From positions 3,520,946-3,584,945 of the forward strand of contig QXEO01000431.1 of the NCBI GenBank assembly GCA_007115705.1: DNA of 64,000 nucleotides. The letters run 5' to 3'. Below, one piece after another: positions 11,175 through 22,300 of the stretch (positions within the stretch are counted from its first letter, which is position 1; each line of letters opens with the position of its first letter). Position numbers and translations under genes: made by a program. The notes beneath the pieces were generated by a model that saw nothing but the letters and a program-made list of their open reading frames with translations, searched no databases and was not told where the DNA came from. This DNA comes from Dactylis glomerata (lineage: Eukaryota; Streptophyta; Magnoliopsida; Poales; Poaceae).

Positions 11175-11800
11175 CATATTGATGTGAGGCACATGAATGA
11201 TTGAAAGGTGGAAAAGAAATTACTCAAATGGTTTTTTAGATATTAATTTTCCAAGTAAGAACAAACAAGGTCTAAAGATAGTGATATCAATCACTGTTTG
11301 AGAGGACTAATAGCTCTCAGCCCAAATGGTTTCATAGATATTACTTTTCCAAGTCAGGGTGTAAGTCTTAGCATCTTCAAATTAAAATATGATAATATTA
11401 ATTCATACACTTTCACCACATCTTCTTCCATTTACCCAATTGCATCAATATTTTAGCCTATCATTTAACGTATTTGGAACACACAAAAGACTAGCTTTAG
11501 AAATAAATAAAGGACATCATTAGTATTCTAGTGAAACCCTTAACTCTTGCATCAAACTGTAGAACTGTTTCTAGAAAAATATATTTAGTTTCAACGAGTC
11601 TGTAGAAAAAACTACAATCTGCAATTCCCATTGAATATATGACCAAAACACATTTCTTGATAGATTTAGTGACATTTCCTTGGAAATATAGATTTTTATT
11701 ATTTTCAAACGTGAAGTGGCCTTGTACGTATGTACACTTTTATATACTTATTTGACTTAAGTGAGGAAATAATAAGGCCCATGGAAGAGATAAATTTTGG
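11175..11800. repeat. Tandem duplication, copy 2 (uninterrupted)
   Basis: Uninterrupted counterpart of 8826-11160. At 11461-11475 it reads GCCTATCATTTAACG where copy 1 reads GCCTGCCA, then the Helitron, then ATTAACA. It therefore preserves the pre-insertion sequence. The right boundary is approximate. Confidence 0.6.
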
Positions 11801-12111
11801 TGCGCACTGATTAAGTGACTACCTTTGTCTCATGCACAACGTAATTACTCCCTTTTATGGAGTATGTGCATATATTCCCATAACAAAGTGATGGCTAAAA
11901 TACACTAGTAGTGTTAAAATAAACTATAGTGATGCAATATTATATTAATTTAGGATGCATTGTTGTTTATAACTGTATGGGAACTTCACACTCATTGTCA
12001 CAATCCTTTCGTTTCTTTTTGTACAATGTATTTGATTGATTAAGACAAGACTTTGGCCACCGATTATTTTGTTGATTTACTTGTTGTTCATGGAAACCTG
12101 GTGATTCACAC

Positions 12112-14609
12112 TTTTGGGCTGGACTCATGGCAACGAAAAAACACTTTTCGGTTATGGAAAATTTTCGATTAAGGATGGATCTGAGGTACGTTTTTAGGAA
12201 GATAAGTGGCTTGGTACCACTACACTCCGAGAACAGTATCCGGCATTGTATGATATCGTGCGTCATAAGGGTGATACAATTGCACATGTTTTGGAGTCTA
12301 ATCCTCCAAATGTGACGTTCAGGAGGAATTTATACGGTCCTAGAACTGTTTCTTGGGAGAACTTGCTTCAACGCTTGGCTTCTGTCCAATTAACAGATGG
12401 GAAAGATGAATTTCAATGGAATCTACATGAGAATGGAAAGTTCTCGGTGGCTTCCATATACAATGCGCTCATTTCATCAGACTTACCAGTTCTAGATAAT
12501 AAGAAAATCTGAAAGATGAAGATCCCACTTAAAAACAAAATATTTGCATGGTATCTTCGTCGAGGGGTTATTCTTACCAAAGATAATCTTATTAAGCGGA
12601 ACTAGCACTCTGACCCTCGCAACTTCGAGGACGTCATGTTTAGTGGATTGAGTGTGTCTAATAAATGAATTAATGGTATCATGGCTGGAACATTTTATGA
12701 TATTTTTTTAGTTATACTATGGAAAATATTAGAGAAAATAAATCATCTCATATGTGAGTACCAACTTTAAACAACCATAATTTGTTGGTTTATGATTATT
12801 GCGCCATTTGTCAAAACACCCATGTGTGTTGTTTGTACGTAATTTAATCTCAGTAGTAGAGCTATGCGCAGTGTTAGATCACTATGCGATTAAATTCATA
12901 TTGATAAATCTTTTTGATGAATGTAAAGGAAAATAATTCAAATTTGGTGATTTATGAAACTCTTGGATCTATTAAATGTTAACCGTTAGCAGTTAAATCA
13001 ATGGTATATCAATTTCTAATCTATTACTGCATTTATTTTGGACTATTATATCTTGCTATTAGTATAATAGATAGATGCCAATGGGCTTGCATACTCAAAT
13101 TTTCCGGTAAGTCGTCCGACTTAGGCTCGTTGTTTAGTATCTGATAGAAGTAACATTTTTAACTTTGTTACCCATTTCATATTTTAGTATTATATGAAAC
13201 TTAGATAACTTTTTCACATGTTTATTCTAAATATGGATTCATGGAGATGTATGAAATAATCTGTTATATCTTACCATACATTTGCTTTTATATAATTCGT
13301 CAAATGCCATTTTTTTAGTCAATCCGAAACCCATGCTCCTTCCATTTGTAATATATGATGTTTACATATTCAAGGAAAATATAATGACACAGATTTTAAC
13401 ATAAATATTTTAAAATCAATTAGTAGTCAATCAATATTATGAAAATGAGACCACACATTTCTTACAAATTGCATATATTTATGAAACAAATTTGACTTTC
13501 TTAATATAAATATTTTAAGCTCTATTATCAGTCAATATTAGAAATTTGGGACCACAAATTTCTTAGATATTGTATATATATTTATGAACCAGCTATGAGA
13601 CTATTTTTTTTAAACGGCACCGTGAGGCAGCTATTAAAATTCATAGTGTTGTATCGATTTGCTGATGTCATCAATATCTGCCCCCAAATTATGTCGTGTT
13701 GCTCCTGGACAGACCAGAACACGTTTATCTTAGGTGAGAGACCCCACTTGAATTAGTAAAAAATAATTGTGTATTGACTCATTGCAAGGTACGATTTGAA
13801 TTAGGAGAGTCGCATATTGACATGGTACAATGATCTGAGAATGGTTATCTATTTTTCCAATTTGTGCATCGGCTTTTGCTTTGGACGTGCAATGGGATAT
13901 GTTTTTTTTTTCAAATTGTATGATCGGCACGTGCCCTGGAGTACCACCAAATTGGCTCATTGGGTGTCGGACTGAACACAAAGATTTGTTTAGGCTTGTT
14001 ATACGTGTTTGATGCGTGCGTACCCATAATAAAGTTACGCAGTCGTCGTTAAATCATAGTCGTAAATTATAAATCTAATAGTTAAAACAATTTTGATGAT
14101 GTGGATTAACGTGGTGTCTCTATTTTATACCTCCGTATTGTGCTTTTAGTATATAGTAGATTGGCATGGAAGTAAAACATGTGTTTTCTGTTCTCATGAT
14201 GAGACAATAAAACATTTGTTTTTCCAATGCAACTTTGCATGTTCTATATGGTCAGTCATCCAAGCGGCTTCAGGCTTGTATCCACCAATTAGTATTGCCA
14301 ATGTCTTTTGAGAATTGGATACATGGTATCAATAGCAAGTACATAATTCTTCTTAGGGTGGGAGCGATGGCACTAATTTGGTTGCTATGGCTATGTAGAA
14401 ATGACAAAGTCTTTGATAATAAATCATCTTCTCTCTTGCAGGTTATCTACAGATGTACGGGCACTCTCCGACTATGGTCACATCTACACCGCTCGGAGGA
14501 CCACGACCTCTTTTCGGAGGTGTGCACGCGCCTGGAGGATACGGCGAGGGACCTTTTCTCGCATCATGGATGGCAGCATAATATGCGGATTGGCCCTCCA
14601 CCAGCTTAG
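12112..14609 (+). pseudogene. LINE RT C-terminal zinc-binding domain, interrupted
   Basis: The first part (to 12601) encodes a stretch including ALYDIVRHKGDTIAHVLE, DEFQWNLHENGKFSVASIYN and WYLRRGVILTKDNLIKR. The second part (from 14161) continues in frame with the zf-RVT cysteines and histidines (CVFCSHDETIKHLFFQC) and ends at TAG 14607 after GPPPA. The Helitron splits the codon between K-R and W-H-G. Other lesions are a frameshift near 12150 and a TGA at 12510. 5'-truncated on arrival, so never functional here. Confidence 0.8.
12602..14160 (-). mobile_element. Helitron, 1559 bp (copy 2, inverted)
   Basis: Reverse complement of copy 1. On the minus strand it starts TCTACTATATACTAAAAGC (14160 downward), ends with the same hairpin and CTAG (12605-12602), and is flanked by A and T. 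It interrupts the LINE exactly between 12601 and 14161. An 83-aa frame (13730-13981) is shared with copy 1 (9303-9554) with about three differences, but I see no domain in it. Non-autonomous. Confidence 0.88.
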
Positions 14610-14783
14610 GTGTTTTATAATTTCTCATTCTGATATGTAATTCGTCTACTTATTTCTTTTTTTAGAACTGTTTGAACCTTGTTTGAGTCGGTTGTGTGCA
14701 TCATCGCTATGCAGAAGCCGGGTGTAATACTTAACTTTTAAGTAATAAAGCCCATTTTTTGAAAAAAAACTTGTTGTTCATGG

Positions 14784-15282
14784 GGTACAAAATCATAATT
14801 ATAAGTTAGTAGGTAAATCTGAATATGCATCTGATGGCATCTGTGTTATGCTATATTATGTACATTCCATATTAATAATGTAAAAGTTGGTCAAGCTCTT
14901 GTCTAAATTGTTCTACATTTTGCAACAAAAGGAAGTAGCATCTATATAATAAGAAAACCAACACATTTTGTTGGATGATTAGGAGAGTGGTGTTACACCA
15001 TCGCGCCATGGATCAAACCCTAGGTTTTACACTTTAATGTATCATTAATGTGGATTATTTTCTAGTGAGAGGCGTGTTCATGGCGATCATGAAGCTCAGC
15101 TACTCCAGTCCTCAGTAAATATTCTGTATAAGTGAGTGCTTGCGTATAGTTGTGTGCATCTATATTGTACTTGGTTTTTCTAAAAAAACTAATAAAAGCT
15201 TCCTATTTTAGAGACTTGGTAATCCATGGATTCTAATAAAATAAAAGTATATCAGGGTTCACTTCCATTTTTAGCTTTGACA
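14784..15282. other. Intergenic DNA, no feature recognised
   Basis: AT-rich, no long frame, no clear repeat ends. Confidence 0.5.
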
Positions 15283-15296
15283 GTAAGAGTATCCAT

Positions 15297-16483
15297 TTTT
15301 TAGAAATGAAGGGCATGCACCCCCAGCCTCTACATCCAAAGGATGCACATAACTTTTTTTATTTATTAAAAAATCACAAAGGCCTTACCAGAGAAATATA
15401 ATGATCAAACCGAAGCCACCATCTTAGCGACAGATCGCTAGCCTTACACAACACACCGATGCGCCTCATCTAAATAACTGAAGGCTTCAACTATCTGCCC
15501 CACGACTAGCTAGTAGCACTACCGGTCCAGCAATCTCTCAGCGTGCGCCACCGCACAAGCTTCTGTTGCTGCCGCCGTCTTCCGCAAACCCATCTTCAGG
15601 AGGGATCAATGCACCGACCTTGTCCAGCCTACTGCCAGTGCCACCATGATGCCAAATAGCTCCTCCGCCCTGCACCTATAGATCATCACGCGACCGGCGT
15701 CGATACTCCGCTGCTCCACGCCGCTGAGACTCGCCGTCGTCGATGCGCTCAGAGACACACCGATCCACCTCCAGGAAGCGTCTACTCTAAAAACGATATC
15801 GATTCCCTCAAGGGAGAACGGCGCCAAGCGTCGCCATCTTCCGATCTGGGGAACCAGATCCGAGGTTTCGCCCAGAGCAGCCCGAGTGAGGTGAAGGCTG
15901 CATTGACGATGCCTTCAACAAGGTAGCAACGCGCATGCACCATCATCGTCCACCATGACCAAAGTCTGGCTTAGTTTTCACCGGAAGCCACTCCTCGCCA
16001 GCAGGACTAAATATCAGATCACGAGATCCGGCAACCTAGCCACAAAAAGCTGGTCGACCAGCTCCGACGGAGGAGACGGCCACCACCCTCATGTCCGGGA
16101 TAGATGCCCTAGATGCCCTCGTGCAGCGAGAATATCGCAGGAGGATCCGTTGACGTCGTCGGAGCCGGGAAGATGCCGATGAGGAATATTAGGGTGGGGC
16201 CCATCCAAGCCCAACTGGGCCTAGATCGGGCCTGCATGCACCACAGCCACTGCCACCACCGGCCGCCGTTGTCGTCTATCGGGGCCTGGCCGCCGCCATC
16301 CGTAGCACCGCTAGCAGGAACAGTCGGGGCGGGCGCCGCCGCCGCGCCACTAGGCATTTGCCCGACGACAGCTGTGGTGGCGGCGGCGGGAGGGGGGAGC
16401 GCGGGGAGGGGGTCGAGGGAGCGGGCTGGCGGCGCCCTGGCGCGACACCGCCGCGCAGGGAGAGGAGGTTCAGATATATGTCG
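15297..16483 (-). mobile_element. Non-LTR retroelement, GC-rich, non-coding
   Basis: Flanked by 14-bp direct repeats GTAAGAGTATCCAT (15283-15296) and GTAAGAGTACCCAT (16484-16497), one mismatch. A T-run at the left edge is the complement of an A tail, so it reads on the minus strand. The 3' tail region has the same kind of TGCATCC...GTAGAGGCTGGG sequence seen near grass LINE ends. The body (15530-16470) is strongly GC-rich with no recognisable reverse transcriptase, suggesting a non-autonomous or chimeric element that used LINE machinery (inference). Confidence 0.68.
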
Positions 16484-16497
16484 GTAAGAGTACCCAT

Positions 16498-17522
16498 GCT
16501 GACATGCTGGCGTATCATTACAACATCGGGGAACTCTGAGTGCACAAATATACGAATATTTACGGTCTCTTGCATGTGGATCAATCGCTTACATGCAAAT
16601 TTAACTTCCATATATTATTTTAGAACTTTGTTAATTTCGACGTTCTAATTCCAGAGTGGATCAAGTGGGATGCTGTTCAGCATATTAATTTGTTCAACAG
16701 TGCAATTTCTTGGCCCCTACCTGACTCTATACGGCACTAGCTGCATGCGTGACCCTGTAGCCCCATCTGAGTACGGATTTTCCATGAACCACGCAGAGGC
16801 ACTTTGAGATAAATCCTTGACAGCTACAAGAGATTCAAACCGTGCAGAAATCAATATGCGTCGTTCCACATGATCGATGCAATTTTTTTCTTTTATTCGC
16901 AAAACTCTACTACTTGTAATTGTTCAGAATACAGGTGCATTTCTTTTTTCTAACACGAAGCCAATTGTATAACACAACTTGTCATGTAAGAGGAGTAACC
17001 ACACCTTTGGTATACTTAATTTGTAAGAATTTTTTTTCACCACTTTGTATCGGTTCGGCCGTGTTGCTGTCGATTGATGCAGAGGCTGAGGCTGCCCCCC
17101 TTATCAAAAAAAGTGTTGCTTTAGCTATAAAGCCGGACAATAGTATGTTTAGAGAATATCATGGAAGAGAAGAGCGAGAGAGAAATTAACCTAGAGAAAA
17201 TTCGCCAAGTCAGGGCTAGCCGCTTGCAATTGGGGTAGCAACTTAGTCACTGGCACAAGATACTTGCTAGCTAATGGCTGCTGTCTCCCACTGTTGCTTG
17301 CTTGATCTTTCCAACCTCTCTCTCTCTCTCTAGGCTGCAATGTCCTAGCCTCCCCACCAAACTTCTTTTCTCCTCCTTGCTTCTGCCCCCACTCAGGCTA
17401 TTATCCTCTTTCTCTCTAGCGAGTTTTCTTCTACAGCCGTGAGCCATCTGTCTCTCTAGCTTCCTCCACAAATCAAAAGGACAGAGAGGAGATAATTTGG
17501 ATATGCTCCCCTAGATCTCAAG
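16498..17522 (+). other. Upstream region of the YABBY gene
   Basis: No ORF with recognisable domains. It contains CT/GA-rich tracts (for example 17316-17332 and 17406-17456) of the kind bound by plant GAGA-binding (BPC) proteins, and AT-rich DNA further out. Probable promoter and upstream regulatory DNA, from position only. Confidence 0.5.
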
Positions 17523-17529
17523 TATATAG
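17523..17529 (+). promoter_or_regulatory. Candidate TATA box of the YABBY gene
   Basis: TATATAG lies 108 bp upstream of the ATG at 17631, giving a predicted start near 17550-17560 and a short 5' UTR rich in CTTC/TCC. No other TATA-like motif is as well placed. Confidence 0.5.
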
Positions 17530-17630
17530 GGTACAGGAGGCGTCGTTCTGTTTACACACATATCTCTTGCGTCGCTTCCTCCTTCTCTTCCTTGAGTAGG
17601 CGTGTGCTTCGAGATCGATCTTGGGGGAAA

Positions 17631-17705
17631 ATGTCGTCGGTCCAGTTCGCCTCGGAGCAAGTTTGCTATGTCAACTGCAACTATTGCAACACCATCCTTG
17701 TGGTA

Positions 17706-17797
<92 letters not shown>

Positions 17798-19271
17798 CTA
17801 ATCTGAGTTTTGTCATTCTCATATATCTTTATTTTACTGGATCCATGGATATACAAGTTCAATTTTTATGTAGAAGGCAACATCATTCATTTTTCCTTAG
17901 GTCAACAATACAGTTCATATAGTTTTTTGTGGAACAGACCTTATCTGCATACTCGTTGGCTACGTACAACAATTCAATTTTTCACCAAGTTGTAAATCTT
18001 ATTGTGTTTTCAGTAGAGTTGCCCACTTTCATTTAAGTTTTGAACATTCTTCTTTCAGTAATCTTCTACTAAGTGCATGAAGAAGTAACACGGATGCATC
18101 AATTTCTTTGCACCATTAATACAAACACAAGGATCTGTTCATATATTCCTTCGACAAAGAAACATTATTGCCTAATTTTTCTTTTTTTCCTTGCCTTCTT
18201 CAGTACGGCCACATGTACCCTCGTTTCATGTAAAAAGGAAAACAACTCCTTCCCGAACCATCGAATTTGTTGTTTGAAACGTTTGTTTACTTGAGATTAG
18301 ATCCATACACTACCTATCCATGCATAACTCAGATCCAGCGCTATTTGATGCAACGGCTCTGATGCAAATTAATTATACCTGAGTTCACATGGTACATATT
18401 ATGCATATATAGTTTGATGCGAAATCTTTTGTACAATGAAAGGCTTTCATTCGTTGCAGAACTAAGGTGATCTCTGTAGATCAAGAAAGATACAGATTGT
18501 ACCATGAATAACTGGGTATAATTTTGTTAGGAACATCCATTGCAGGCATTCTCTAAAATGAATCCATTGCATGAGATAATGATTTTCCTGAGAGTAATTA
18601 ATAGGATCAAGGATAAACCTTGTGGTTTCCTGAGATATACTTTTGAGGTCAAAACTTTACATGCATGCATGCGCGCAGCTGATTAAAGCCTCTTTTACTT
18701 TAACTTCTTCATGCGATATTACCCCAGAGTACTGCTGCTGGACTCAATAGCTTAATTTGAGCTATACATTTTAGTTAGCAGAAAAAATTATAAGCTAGGC
18801 AACCTAGCTTGAAAACACACACTGTTTCTCTCAGTCATTCTGCACATGTGCAGAGGGAAGTGGATCTGCTTGTCATGTCATTTTCCTCTTTCTCGATGTT
18901 TGGGCAGGTGGGGGTCTCTGTGTTTATGTGTGTTGTGCTGAAAGAGAGGCTGGATCGAGAGGGCGGCATGAACTTTCACCTGTATAAAGTTTCCGCCACT
19001 TTTCATCCTGCATGCCCTATGAGGAGAGAGAAAGAGAGATTTGTTGTTTTAAACCCGAGATGTCATGTCTGCCTGTCACCTGGAGGCGATGCCATTTGCT
19101 TTCTCATCAGGGAATGATACGGATACAGACATGGTGCAACTTTACCATGCATTCGTACCTACAGCTCATTGACTATCGCCATTGACCACTTCTTCTCGTA
19201 GCTCCCACAACTCTCTATCTTTTCTATCATATTCTGATTTCCACCTGGCTCCCCTCTCCCTCTCTTGGTGA

Positions 19272-19315
<44 letters not shown>

Positions 19316-22300
19316 TAAACACTGTTGTACATAACTAGCTAGCCTGTTGACCGTTGAACTATTTGTATGCTAGCCAATGATAATAAGATGGCAATAATTT
19401 AATTCTAGACTCTGTAACTTCATTCTGTTCATTTGGATCTAACCAAAATTATTTATGTATTACAAACCATATACACATGATATCTACTATTTCCTGTAGA
19501 CTTATAGTTCAATGGCGCCACTTGTATTCTGTGGAAAAGAAATTAATGTGTGCAATCAAGGACGTAGGTTCATACTCTACACAAAAAATTACACTTTGCA
19601 AAATATACTAGTACGTTCAGTAATAAAAAAAGGGTAGATTTAGCAATTAACTAAGCAATTGATGCATACACATGTATTTGCAGGTGAATGTGCCAAACAA
19701 TTGTTCCTACAACATTGTTACTGTTAGATGTGGGCATTGCACAATGGTGCTCTCCATGGATCTTGGCCCTTTCCACCAAGCACGTACTGCTCAAGATCAC
19801 CAGGTCTGGAATTAAAACGGTTCTCGTTACTTTGATTCACATTTCAAACAATGAATTTATATCTCAGAATTAATATTTTTAATAAAATATATAATCTGTG
19901 TTGATTATAGATTCTGACAAGGAACACTATATCGACTGTATTAATTCGAAAACAAATATTTCTCACTGTAGAGTAAACAATTATGATTTTGACCAATATT
20001 TATAAGTAACACTGACATTCTTATTTGTCTATTTAGGTTCAGAACAGAGTTCTGTCTAATACTTTTGGGAGTTATGAGCCAGCTTCTAGGAATCAGCGGA
20101 TATCATCCACGTATCCGATGTCGAACAATCAGCAGCAGGTGTCAGCAATACGCCGTATGTGGGACTTTTCATGGGTTTTCCTTTCATCTCTTGAAATATG
20201 ATTTATCTACACACTACATATAGTTTTCGACTTTGTTATTTGCTATGAGGGCATACATTATATGATAATATATTTGCTTCAAATAAACAAACAAACATTG
20301 CATGCATGCCCCTGTATGTTCTAAATATCCATAATTAACATTACCGGTGAGCAAGTTATTTTCTCTCTATATGTCCTGAGTAATTCCATATAGAGTATAA
20401 TTACATAGCTGACATTATTTTTGTATAAGTATTCCGGGTAATTGGTTCTTTTTGTTGTCTCCAGCGCCGGAGAAGAGGCAGCGTGTTCCATCTGCGTACA
20501 ACAGATTCATCAAGTGAGATTTCATACCATACATATTGTTCGCGTGTACAATACATAAAGTTGCAGCACACCTTAATTGTACAATCCTTTGTCCAAAAAC
20601 CTTAAATGTTCTATTCAAAGTTCTGAAAAATTAATTATAATTATTTATTGGAATTTCTTCTAGATCGACCAGATCCATTTCTTCATTAGCTTTCCAATTA
20701 GCTAGCCTCACAAAGGAGGTTTACTACTACGCTTATGCTTGCACAATACCGACATGAAAATTTCTCAGGATCGTTTTTAATCAGTTGGTAGATTCTCAAA
20801 GGCTTGTTTTACTTTAACTTTTATGGGCGTTGTTTGGATGGAAATTTTGTGGGCCGTATTGCTGAAATTGTTAATTGCAGCCATATGTTTATTGTGTGTT
20901 TTATTGGTCATTTGGATTTCACTAGTGAGTTTATCTTTTGTTAAACATTGCATTTCCCTTCTTTTTGTTATTTATGAAACTATATACTATCAGTACAATA
21001 TAAGAAATTTTGGTGGAAGTATTGATTATAACTCAGTTAATATGTCTATGTGATATGAAGTTCGGGCCAATAAATTTTAAATTTATTTGCGAAAAGTCAA
21101 GACACCCTTTTAACATTAGTACACGTGACTCCCAATTGCTACTTGGTTGCATTAAAATTGAAACAAATTACGTGTTCTGTAAGAAAGGCCTTTATATGGT
21201 TAAAGCACAAATAAATTCAATATCTATCTCCAAAATGTGCTTAGAAGATTAAATCACTTACTCGATAACTGTCAAACGACCATACTGAAAGCCATTATAT
21301 AGCTAACATATCAGTTTCCTAATATATATCTAAAATAGTGATGTAAATTTATGAATTATGGGTCACCTTTGATTAATTAATGACTTAGCTTTCACTATCT
21401 AATCCATATTGTTCTCCTGCTTATATAAATAAAATAAGAGATGTGCTTAAACCTTTATACCAAAGTACTGAAAAATTATTATTTTTCCTTTTACTTGTCA
21501 TATAAGGTGAAGTTATCCCAATGTATTGACACATTAATTGAGTTATATAGCAGAAGTATTGCATAGTTTTTTTTAAGTTAGAATGTAACAATATATTAGT
21601 GGCAGAATTCAGAAATTAGGGATTTATTAATTGCACATGTTCTTCTATATACCGTAATCTGTTTATGAAGTCCCTAGGTCTAGAGTGCTTCGTAGTCAAC
21701 TTAAAAGGGACGCACATCATGAATCAGATGTATTTCTCACGATTGTGTTTTTACTTTATCCCATTTTATCGTTTTGGTTTAATTGGATATGTACATATGC
21801 CACCATGAATACATGCATGTTTATTGTCTAAAAAAAGAGAAATATACACTGTGGTGTACAATATATATATATCTGATTGTACTAATTAGACGTGCTTTCA
21901 ATTGGCAGGGAAGAGATACAAAGGATAAAATCATGCAACCCTGAGATTAGCCACCGGGAGGCATTTAGTACTGCTGCAAAAAACGTAAGCACTCTTGATT
22001 ATACTACGGAGTAGCATTTTTTACCAAAGGGTACCAGCCACCGATAAATAAGTGGAAGCACCCTCCGGTAGATTGAGCATGCCGGTTACCGATAAGATTC
22101 ATAGTGTACCAAAGCATACATATACAAAGTGTCTAGGCTACATTAACAAGAAAATTATACTCAGAATTGGAACCATTGATTAATTTCATATAAAGAGTGT
22201 TAAGCGGTATTTTTCATCATTGTCCACAACTATTTAACCCTGACATGTTTTATAAGCTACCCAATGAAGGGATCCAGACGACACAACATAGTAAAATAAG

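Larger units (their letters stand above)
12094..14768 (+). mobile_element. 5'-truncated LINE with target duplications, split by a Helitron
   Basis: Flanked by identical 15-bp direct repeats ACTTGTTGTTCATGG (12079-12093 and 14769-14783). It ends in a short A tail (14762-14769) after a 3' UTR with an AATAAAG signal. Without the Helitron at 12602-14160 it is 1116 bp and encodes only the C-terminal part of a plant LINE reverse transcriptase. Target-primed reverse transcription explains the 5' truncation, A tail and duplication. Confidence 0.88.

Noticed and set aside
17592..17922. ORFs with long SLSLSL runs
   Set aside because: They read from YABBY exon 1 into the CT microsatellite of intron 1. 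The true exon ends at 17702.
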